A DNA stretch of 9,183 nucleotides, taken from assembly GCA_030670375.1 (NCBI GenBank), contig DAOVBT010000047.1, positions 1 to 9,183 on the forward strand, given 5' to 3'. Shown here in pieces: positions 1 to 5,937 of this stretch (positions are counted from its first letter, which is position 1; each line of letters opens with the position of its first letter). The DNA is from Candidatus Aminicenantota bacterium. GTDB taxonomy: Bacteria; Acidobacteriota; Aminicenantia; Aminicenantales; Aminicenantaceae. A model generated the notes under the pieces. It was not told the DNA's origin. It made no database searches and was given only the letters and a program-made list of their open reading frames with translations. The position numbers and the translations under genes are program-made.

Positions 1-163
1 AATTATAGAGTTTCCCCGAATGGAACGTCCCTGTATTGTTACCCTCGAAGAACGGTTTGTGAAGGCTAGATCCTCAATGGCGCTGTGGATATACCTGATG
101 TCTTTTTTCAATGAAGTCTAACAGCACCTAATGGAAAAGCACTATTCTGGATAAATAATAGAG

Positions 164-192
164 TTGAGTCTGAGGAAGCAGTTGCATATAAT
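164..192 (+). promoter_or_regulatory. sigma70-type promoter for accC-accB
   Basis: A -35-like TTGAGT (164-169, four of six consensus bases) is followed after exactly 17 bases by a perfect -10 box TATAAT (187-192). The stretch just upstream (about 149-163) is A/T-rich and could act as an UP element. Transcription would start near base 199, giving a 5' leader of about 43 bases before accC. That leader contains a small inverted repeat (202-207 with 221-226). The spacing and the position in front of the first recognisable gene make this the best promoter in the window. It implies that accC starts its own transcription unit. It is inferred from sequence only. Confidence 0.6.
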
Positions 193-201
193 ACAATAGC
201 A

Positions 202-226
202 ATCAGGAAGCTTTGGGCTACCTGAT
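202..226 (+). promoter_or_regulatory. small stem-loop in the accC leader
   Basis: ATCAGG (202-207) is the exact reverse complement of CCTGAT (221-226), with a 13-base loop that contains AGCTTT. It lies between the predicted transcription start and the accC start codon, and it sequesters an AGGAAG sequence (205-210) that resembles a Shine-Dalgarno site. No T-tract follows, so it is not a terminator. A six-bp stem with a 13-base loop is only modestly stable and may be chance. Confidence 0.25.
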
Positions 227-241
227 GACTTTGGATAGGCG

Positions 242-1753
242 ATGGAAAAGATGTTCAAAAAAATTCTCGTGGCCAATAGAGGCGAGATTGCTGTGCGTGT
301 CATCCGGGCATGCAGGGAGATGGGAATCGTACCGGTCGCCGTTTATTCCGATGTCGACAGAAGAGCTCTTCACGTCAGAGTGGCGGATGAGGCCTACCCC
401 ATAGGCGAGGCCAAACCTTCGGCAAGCTATTTAAACATCGACAAGATTATCGGCGTGGCCAAAGAATGCGGGGCTCAGGCCATTCACCCCGGGTATGGAT
501 TTCTCGCCGAAAATCCCAGGCTGGTCAAACGCTGTGAGGAAGAGGACATCGTGTTCATCGGCCCCCCTTCCAAAGCCATGGGGATCATGGGAAACAAAAC
601 CGCTTCCCGGAAGAAGATGGCCGAGGCCGAAGTGCCGATCATTCCGGGTACCCTCGAGCCAGTAGAAGATGAAATAAAGCTGGAGAAGGAGGCGGAAAAA
701 ATCGGCTTCCCTGTCATCCTCAAAGCCTCTGCAGGTGGGGGCGGAAAAGGATTGCGGTTGGTCAAAAACAAGAAGGAGCTTGTTTCTTCTTTCCGTTTGG
801 CCCGCTCTGAGGCAGAGTCCAGCTTTGGCGACCCATCCGTGTACATCGAAAAGTACATCCAAGAGCCCCATCATATCGAGGTCCAGATCCTGGCCGATCA
901 TTTGGGCAACATCGTTTATTTGGGCGAAAGGGAATGTTCCATCCAGAGGCGCTACCAGAAAGTCTTGGAGGAAACCCCTTCTCCCTTCCTGGATGAAAAG
1001 ATCCGTCATGAAATGGGACGAGTGGCCGTGAAGGTTGCGGCTGCCGTCGATTACCGGAATGCGGGGACAGTGGAATTTATCGTCGACAAAAACAAAAAGT
1101 TCTATTTTCTGGAGATGAACACCCGTCTTCAGGTCGAACACCCCGTGACAGAGATGGTGACCGGGATCGACCTGGTCAAATGCCAGATCGAAATCGCGGC
1201 GGGCAAACCTTTGGCTTTCCGCCAGGAAGATATCAAGCCCAATGGATATTCTCTCCAGTGCCGGATCTATGCCGAAGATCCGGATAATAATTTTATGCCT
1301 TCACCCGGAAAAATCCTTCACCTTCGTGTCCCCTCAGGAGGGTTGGGCATAAGGGACGACAACGGAATCTATGAAGGCTATGAAGTGCCGATGGAGTACG
1401 ATCCCTTGCTGTCCAAACTTGTCACCTGGGGGCAAACACGGAAAGAAGCGATTCATCGCATGCTCCGTGCTCTATCCGAGTACCAAATATACGGCATCCG
1501 GACGACCGTCCCCTTCTTCAAACGAATCCTTCACCACCCCCAATTTTTTGCAGGTGATTACAACACCCATTTCATCCCCAACATGGAGAAGGAAAAGGAT
1601 GGGAATGAGCCCAAGGATGAATTGGTTGCCCTCATAGCCGCAGGCATCAAAAGTTACTGTGAGAGCAAAGCGGGCCTTGGATTTCGCCAAAAGCAAAAGA
1701 CGAGCAATTGGAAGACACAGGGCAGATGGGAAAGCCTTAATAGAAGACCTTAA
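242..1753 (+). CDS. accC: Biotin carboxylase subunit of acetyl/acyl-CoA (or pyruvate-type) carboxylase
   Basis: This enzyme uses ATP and bicarbonate to carboxylate the biotin carried by the partner carrier protein in the cytoplasm, the first half-reaction of acyl-CoA carboxylases. The 503-residue protein shows the whole family pattern. The N-terminal lobe opens with KKILVANRGEIAVR (6-19). The ATP-grasp domain has K161, the glycine-rich loop GGGGKG (165-170), HIEVQ (211-215) and ERECSIQRRYQK (229-240, with K240). The catalytic EMNTRLQVEH (291-300) includes R295, the counterpart of E. coli R292; E278 and E291 match the metal-binding glutamates. After about residue 450 it has a tail ending in SNWKTQGRWESLNRR that the 449-residue E. 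coli AccC lacks. This tail and VPMEYDPLLSKL (382-393) resemble propionyl-CoA/pyruvate carboxylase alpha chains, so the final substrate is open. The start at 242 has GGA six bases upstream; ATG 251 (MFKKILVANRGE) is an equally family-like alternative. The gene sits directly upstream of the carrier gene. Confidence 0.96.
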   Translation: MEKMFKKILVANRGEIAVRVIRACREMGIVPVAVYSDVDRRALHVRVADEAYPIGEAKPSASYLNIDKIIGVAKECGAQAIHPGYGFLAENPRLVKRCEEEDIVFIGPPSKAMGIMGNKTASRKKMAEAEVPIIPGTLEPVEDEIKLEKEAEKIGFPVILKASAGGGGKGLRLVKNKKELVSSFRLARSEAESSFGDPSVYIEKYIQEPHHIEVQILADHLGNIVYLGERECSIQRRYQKVLEETPSPFLDEKIRHEMGRVAVKVAAAVDYRNAGTVEFIVDKNKKFYFLEMNTRLQVEHPVTEMVTGIDLVKCQIEIAAGKPLAFRQEDIKPNGYSLQCRIYAEDPDNNFMPSPGKILHLRVPSGGLGIRDDNGIYEGYEVPMEYDPLLSKLVTWGQTRKEAIHRMLRALSEYQIYGIRTTVPFFKRILHHPQFFAGDYNTHFIPNMEKEKDGNEPKDELVALIAAGIKSYCESKAGLGFRQKQKTSNWKTQGRWESLNRRP

Positions 1754-1754
1754 A

Positions 1755-2246
1755 ATGAATGTATCATTTTGGTTGAAAAACAAAGAGTTCAGAATGAACC
1801 TGACAAAGACTAAAACGAATGATATCCTGGTCACTTTGGACAAAAACAAATACAGGGTTTCTGTGGAATTTCTTAGCACAGATGAGATTTTGCTCAACAT
1901 CGACGGCAAGGTTCATAATGTTATCGTCAACGCCAACACAATATCCTATACCGTTTATGTGAACGGACGGTGCTTCCAGATCGAAAAAAAATCCGCTCTT
2001 CAAATTCTTGGCCCGAAAACCGGGAAACAGCGCAAGGCCAACGTGAACACATCGATGCCTGGGAGGATCGTGAAGGTCCTGATGAACGAGGGCGATGAGG
2101 TTGAAGAAGGCCAAGCTGTGTTGATTCTGGAGGCCATGAAGATGCAAAATGAGATCAAATCTCCACAACGCGGGCGCATAAGCAAGATCTGTCCCAAGGC
2201 GGGGGATTCGGTTGAGACAGGGGCACTCCTCTTCACCATCGACTAA
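1755..2246 (+). CDS. accB: Biotin carboxyl carrier protein (biotinyl-domain subunit)
   Basis: This 163-residue protein carries the biotin that AccC carboxylates and presents it to a carboxyltransferase. The C-terminal biotinyl/lipoyl-like domain (about 97-163) starts at NTSMPGRIVKVLMNEGDEV and contains the biotin attachment motif EAMKM (126-130), with K129 the acceptor lysine. It ends in the usual GDSVETGALLFTID. The N-terminal 90 residues are not the Ala/Pro-rich linker of E. coli AccB. They read as short beta strands (DILVTLDKNKYRVSVEF, ILLNIDGKVHNVIV, SYTVYVNGRCFQI) and resemble the beta-rich BT-like region of propionyl-CoA or pyruvate carboxylase chains; this is a judgement by eye. ATG 1755 lies one base after the accC stop, with a weak GAAGA upstream, so translation is probably coupled. 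ATG 1794, with GAG six bases upstream, is an alternative. The reading frame stays open back to 1638 inside accC. Confidence 0.94.
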   Translation: MNVSFWLKNKEFRMNLTKTKTNDILVTLDKNKYRVSVEFLSTDEILLNIDGKVHNVIVNANTISYTVYVNGRCFQIEKKSALQILGPKTGKQRKANVNTSMPGRIVKVLMNEGDEVEEGQAVLILEAMKMQNEIKSPQRGRISKICPKAGDSVETGALLFTID

Positions 2247-2299
2247 CCTTATTCATTACCCTACGGGCGAGCTGATCTCACTACATCTGCTTCGTTGCA

Positions 2300-2334
2300 G
2301 CCCATTCGCAGTATACATATACAACTTCATGGGC
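2300..2334. repeat. Palindromic intergenic element with GTATA-CA-TATAC core
   Basis: The core GTATACATATAC (2311-2322) is an inverted repeat of five-base arms around CA. It is flanked almost symmetrically by GCCCAT (2300-2305) and its exact complement ATGGGC (2329-2334), with spacers of five and six bases. Further out, CTGCTTCGTTGCAG (2287-2300) holds its own small stem, CTGC with GCAG. The arrangement looks like a REP-type dispersed palindrome between two operons, but only one copy is present here, so the repeat status cannot be shown from this window. Confidence 0.4.
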
Positions 2335-2356
2335 CGACGCCTCGCATCCTTTATTA

Positions 2357-2390
2357 CTAGGGTGGGGTGGAGGGTCTAGGGTGGGGTGGA
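2357..2390 (+). repeat. 19-base direct repeat forming a G-quadruplex-type motif
   Basis: CTAGGGTGGGGTGGA occurs at 2357-2371 and again, identically, at 2376-2390, a period of 19 bases with GGGT between the copies. Together they give five G-runs of three or more (2360-2362, 2364-2367, 2372-2374, 2379-2381, 2383-2386) with loops of 1, 4, 4 and 1 bases. This fits the standard G3+N1-7 quadruplex rule on the + strand, the coding strand of the downstream tamB operon. A further GGGG is at 2397-2400. Whether it folds in vivo is unknown. Confidence 0.65.
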
Positions 2391-2473
2391 TTGGCCGGGG
2401 AAGCATCTCTATTTCCGTGGTAAAAGCCGGTATAAAGTGGTATCACGGAAATAGAGATGCTTGCGTCGGCTAG
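2391..2473. repeat. Long inverted repeat / hairpin upstream of tamB
   Basis: The 19-base arm AAGCATCTCTATTTCCGTG (2401-2419) is perfectly complementary to 2444-2462. The stem can be extended inward by a G-U pair and two A-T pairs (2420-2422 with 2441-2443), leaving an 18-base loop (2423-2440). Beyond a small internal loop, TTGGCCG (2391-2397) can pair with CGGCTAG (2467-2473), including two G-U pairs. No T-tract follows on either strand, so it does not match an intrinsic terminator. It could be a miniature mobile element, an RNA-processing hairpin, or the fold of a small RNA or mRNA leader. The perfect 19-bp match is far beyond chance in a spacer this short; the function is unknown. Confidence 0.75.
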
Positions 2474-2478
2474 GGAAA

Positions 2479-2507
2479 TTTATATTTAGGGCGAAAAATG
2501 CTATATT
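2479..2507 (+). promoter_or_regulatory. Possible extended -10 promoter just before tamB
   Basis: TGC-TATATT (2499-2507) resembles an extended -10 element, with a weak TTTATA -35 (2479-2484) 17 bases upstream. Transcription would start near 2514, only about three bases before the tamB ATG, implying a nearly leaderless message. That fits the lack of a Shine-Dalgarno sequence at 2517. However, the region is A/T-rich, and TATATT also occurs at 2481-2486, so the assignment is weak. Confidence 0.22.
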
Positions 2508-2516
2508 TATAGACGG

Positions 2517-5500
2517 ATGTATTTATCTGTCATAAAGCTGAAAAAGAAGTTCAAGAGACTGGTCGTTCTCTCTGCCATTTTCTTGGTCCTGTTTGGGGCG
2601 GGTGTTGTTTTGAAAAACATTTTCCTGCACCAGATTCAGGGTAAGATCCAGGAAAGTTTCGGGTATTCTGAGTTTCGCTTTTCTTTTTTTCCCCCTGCCC
2701 TCATCCTCATGGATGCCAGGTCAAAATCCGTATCACCCTTCTTCTCTGCGAGCAAAATCGCCGTGGGAATCTCTTTCCGATCTTTACTCTCCAAAGACAG
2801 GCCGCTCACTGTCATCATCGAAGATCCCATATTAAGGATTTACAGCACACAGGATGCCGAACAGGAAGACGCAAGGAAGCGAATCAGTTTTGCTTTGCCT
2901 TTTGTCATCGATCGAGGAGTGATCAGGAATGGAGCATTGTACTATTGGGGATCCGAGACACGCATCCAAGCCAACGGGGTGAGCGCGATTTTCACTCAAA
3001 ACGGCGATGAATTTTCCATAAAAGGTGAAGCCAAGGAGAACATTATCACTCTCTCTTCTGACAAAAATCCGATCGAGGGAAAATTGAGTTTTTTACTCAG
3101 CGGAAGAGGGCAAGAAATTGCCATACAGAGGCTAAAATTCAGCGGACCGAGAGGAGTGATAAACGCTGTAGGCAGTCTCTTCGATCCTTTCGATCCTGAA
3201 ATTCAGCTGCAGGCCAATTACATTCTCCGAGTTGACATGATTCCGGATATCCTGGATATCCCGTTTGAATACCAGGGTTGGGCAGAGGGGAAAGGTCTAT
3301 TCGAAAGGAAAGATGGCCTTGTCACGGTGGTCACTGATTTTTCAAGCAAAGATCTTTTTCTCAACGGTGTCAGAATGGGAAGAGTCGAAGGAAATGTGGA
3401 TTATAATGGATCTGCGGGCCGTCTGGATTTTAATATCCAGAAAAGAGGACTTCAGCCAGAATATGTGCGTGTGAATTTCGATAAACAGAGGGTTTGGGGA
3501 ACAGCCAGAGGATTCTACTTGGATCCGATCATCAGTCTTGTCGATATTCCATGGCCGGTATCTTCACCGGGTTGGGGAGTTTTTTCTCTTGACAGAGATA
3601 AACTTTTGGCCGAGGTCGAGTTTAGGGATGAAGAACTGGGGGTAACGGATTCAAAATACTCTTTTAGCGGCCAAGTTCGGGTTGAGTGGGACAAACAGAG
3701 GACGGTTTCATTTTTTTCTGAACGCTTGAATTCGCAATTTTTCAGTGTGAAACTGGATGGGGGATTGGTGATAGACAACACGATCGATCTCTCGATAGAT
3801 GGCGAAATAATGGACCTGAAAAAGGCAAGAGAATTTGTTTCCTTGTTGCTCCAGAAAAATTTTGATTTTCCCGAGATCCGTGGGATGGGACAGTTAGCGA
3901 TTCGCATATTTGGTGATTTTGGCCGGCCCGAGGTTAATGCGGAGTTTGCTGTGACTCCGGGAGGGTTTGGCAATTTTGATGTCCAATATGTCGAGGGAGA
4001 AGCCGATATATCAGGTAATGGTTTTTACGGGCAGTTTTTTGTGGTCGATCCCATGATGGAAGGGAAGATCGATGTGAACGCTCACCAGGGCGAGCTCAGT
4101 GTGAATGCCGCAGTGGAAAGGGGATTCGTTGAGAGTCTCCTTCCTGGATTCGACATATCCATCCCCTTGAGAGGAGAAGCATCGGGAAATTTTGAATACC
4201 GTGTCAAGGGAGAGGAGGTAAGACTGGCAGGACATTTCTCGAGCCCGAACTTGGATTTTTCCGGTCAATCTCTCACGCAGGTCAAAGGCAAACTGGAATG
4301 GGACGGGTATGCTATTTCTTTTCCTGAATTGGCATTTGACCTGCATGAAGGGAAGATAGCCGGATCTGCCAGCATGCTACCCCTGCGTGATGAATTTGAA
4401 ATCGATGTTTCCGGTGAAAGGATCAATCTTACTTCTATCTTCGGGCCTGTCCAAGGATTTCTTTCGTTCGAAGCCAAAGGAAACGGTAACCTGGGAACAG
4501 ATTCGGCTATGGGGAACTTCGAAATAAAGGATTTGTTTTTCGACCCCTTCCAGAAAACCGAAGTACTGGGCGAATTGCAGGTGAGCTTTTCTGAGAACAA
4601 GGTACAGCTTGAACTGGAGGGAAATTTTGAGCCCGGCGTGAATAAGTTTTTCATATCTTTGGGTATTCCTCTTCAAGAGGAGACAATTTCGGGGGATATC
4701 CGGGGTTCCTTCACAAACTATGACCTTCTCCTGCCATGGAGTGGGGCAGAAGGGCGCATCAACTATATTGTCGGGATCCGGGGAACCAAGCAGGCGCCTC
4801 AAGTGAAGGGTGCCATAGATTTCCAAGGGGAGATATTTCCTTTTCCTAAGTTTGCCCATGCCCTCCGGGATTATTCTGGGTATGTTCTTTTCGAAAATGG
4901 AGAATTCTCCATTCGCTCGATTCAAGGGAAATTTGGCGGAGGGGATGTCCAAGGGTCCGGAAGTCTGAAACTGGGTCAGGGAGGAGTGGAAATGGATATC
5001 AAAGCCGAGGGGAAAAATCTTCTTCTTTCTCCCCTGGAAAGGACCAAAGCCCTGACAGATGGGTCCATCACATTGGTCAAGGATGCCAATCAATTTGTTT
5101 TGAACGGGGAGTTTCTCGTCCACCGGCTCACATGGAGAAGGGAGATCACCGAAAAATTCGCTTTTTCCTCAACCCCTTATTATGAACCCCGAGAGGAACC
5201 TGGGTTTTTTGATGAGCTTACTCTAAACCTCAGGCTTAAAGCCTATGATAATGCATGGCTGGAGAATTCTCTCGGGAGGGTCCGTGGAAGATTTGACCTC
5301 AATATCATGGGGAATATCAATTCTCCTATTGTTCTGGGCGATATCGAAGCCCTGGATGGTGATCTCAATTTTCAGGATCGTAAATTCAGGATTTTAAACG
5401 GGCGGGTAAGCTTTATCAATCCTCAAACCATCGAGCCCTACTTGAATTTTAAAGGAGAGACATACGTTAAGGATTACAGGGTAACTTTTTCTTTGGATGG

Positions 5501-5936
5501 ATTTGTGGATCGTCTCAATCCAGAATTCAGTTCCTCCCCCCCTCTCCCCCCGGAAGATGTTCTTGCCCTCCTTGCTTTGGGAGAGGCCTTTAAGCGGACC
5601 TATTCGTATGATATGAGTACCCAGATCAGCACGGCTTCCCTTCTTTCCTTCCAGCTATCGGAAGAGGCGAGGAAGCAAGCTGAGGGGCTTTTTCTTGTCG
5701 ACCGTTTCAGGATCGATCCGTTTGTCATCGGATCCTCAGCTGAAGTCACAGCTCGGTTGACGGTCGGGAAAAACATCTCGAGGAACTTTTTTGTCCTGTA
5801 TTCGACAAATTTGACGACACAGCGTGAAGAGATCATCCGGATGGAGTGGCAGTTGACAAGAGATCTGTCCATCGTGGGAACCCGGGATGAAGAAGGACGA
5901 ATCGGTTTTGATTTCAAAATCCATAAGAGGTTCTGA
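2517..5936 (+). CDS. tamB: TamB/AsmA-like translocation and assembly module protein (DUF490 C-terminus)
   Basis: TamB-family proteins are anchored in the inner membrane and span the periplasm as a long beta-taco groove. They are thought to move phospholipids or to help assemble outer-membrane proteins with an Omp85 partner. This 1,139-residue protein has a basic N-terminus (KLKKKFKR) followed by one membrane helix (about 15-32), and then hundreds of residues of short alternating beta strands. The last 340 or so residues fit the TamB C-terminal domain. Hallmarks are EALDGDLNFQDRKFRILNGR (944-963) and the SPPLPPEDVLALLALGE box (1007-1023), and it ends in FDFKIHKRF. The length is close to E. coli TamB (about 1,260). 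It contains no cysteine. ATG 2517 lacks a clear Shine-Dalgarno sequence; the nearest AGGG (2488-2491) better serves a four-codon ORF at 2498-2512. The gene starts the envelope cluster, and its stop lies one base before the likely Omp85 start, as expected of a tamB-Omp85 pair. Confidence 0.92.
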   Translation: MYLSVIKLKKKFKRLVVLSAIFLVLFGAGVVLKNIFLHQIQGKIQESFGYSEFRFSFFPPALILMDARSKSVSPFFSASKIAVGISFRSLLSKDRPLTVIIEDPILRIYSTQDAEQEDARKRISFALPFVIDRGVIRNGALYYWGSETRIQANGVSAIFTQNGDEFSIKGEAKENIITLSSDKNPIEGKLSFLLSGRGQEIAIQRLKFSGPRGVINAVGSLFDPFDPEIQLQANYILRVDMIPDILDIPFEYQGWAEGKGLFERKDGLVTVVTDFSSKDLFLNGVRMGRVEGNVDYNGSAGRLDFNIQKRGLQPEYVRVNFDKQRVWGTARGFYLDPIISLVDIPWPVSSPGWGVFSLDRDKLLAEVEFRDEELGVTDSKYSFSGQVRVEWDKQRTVSFFSERLNSQFFSVKLDGGLVIDNTIDLSIDGEIMDLKKAREFVSLLLQKNFDFPEIRGMGQLAIRIFGDFGRPEVNAEFAVTPGGFGNFDVQYVEGEADISGNGFYGQFFVVDPMMEGKIDVNAHQGELSVNAAVERGFVESLLPGFDISIPLRGEASGNFEYRVKGEEVRLAGHFSSPNLDFSGQSLTQVKGKLEWDGYAISFPELAFDLHEGKIAGSASMLPLRDEFEIDVSGERINLTSIFGPVQGFLSFEAKGNGNLGTDSAMGNFEIKDLFFDPFQKTEVLGELQVSFSENKVQLELEGNFEPGVNKFFISLGIPLQEETISGDIRGSFTNYDLLLPWSGAEGRINYIVGIRGTKQAPQVKGAIDFQGEIFPFPKFAHALRDYSGYVLFENGEFSIRSIQGKFGGGDVQGSGSLKLGQGGVEMDIKAEGKNLLLSPLERTKALTDGSITLVKDANQFVLNGEFLVHRLTWRREITEKFAFSSTPYYEPREEPGFFDELTLNLRLKAYDNAWLENSLGRVRGRFDLNIMGNINSPIVLGDIEALDGDLNFQDRKFRILNGRVSFINPQTIEPYLNFKGETYVKDYRVTFSLDGFVDRLNPEFSSSPPLPPEDVLALLALGEAFKRTYSYDMSTQISTASLLSFQLSEEARKQAEGLFLVDRFRIDPFVIGSSAEVTARLTVGKNISRNFFVLYSTNLTTQREEIIRMEWQLTRDLSIVGTRDEEGRIGFDFKIHKRF
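5925..5930 (+). promoter_or_regulatory. Ribosome binding site that fixes the Omp85 start at TTG 5938
   Basis: AAGAGG lies within the last codons of tamB and ends seven bases before TTG 5938. This is ideal Shine-Dalgarno spacing, and the TTG begins one base after the tamB stop codon. The upstream in-frame ATG at 5887 lacks an equally placed site, and ATG 5962 has GGAAG only two bases away. Confidence 0.6.
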
Positions 5937-5937
5937 T

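Noticed and set aside
2..121. Open frame running in from the left edge (39 codons, ending TAA at 119-121)
   Set aside because: It could be the tail of an upstream gene, but the translation is not recognisable and shows no motif. Open length at an edge is too weak to call a gene.
213..404. 63-codon + frame from TTG 213 with AGGAAG upstream
   Set aside because: It overlaps the unmistakable AccC N-terminus in another frame and has no recognisable product.
431..1141. 236-codon antisense frame in accC
   Set aside because: It is a shadow of the conserved accC coding sequence with no promoter or family resemblance. The long antisense frames in tamB (for example 4377-5123) and the Omp85 gene were rejected for the same reason.
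1659..2246. GTG 1659 as the start of the carrier protein
   Set aside because: It would overlap accC by 95 bases, has no ribosome site, and adds a basic stretch unlike the family. ATG 1755, one base after the accC stop, is better.
2357..2390. Start of a CRISPR or longer tandem array
   Set aside because: There are only two 15-base copies four bases apart, with no spacers and no further copies.
2392..2410. sigma54-type -24/-12 promoter (TTGGCC near 2391)
   Set aside because: No GC dinucleotide is found at the required 12-base spacing from the GG.
2401..2462. Intrinsic terminator for the accC-accB unit
   Set aside because: The stem is long but no T-tract follows on either strand, so it is listed as an inverted repeat of unknown role.
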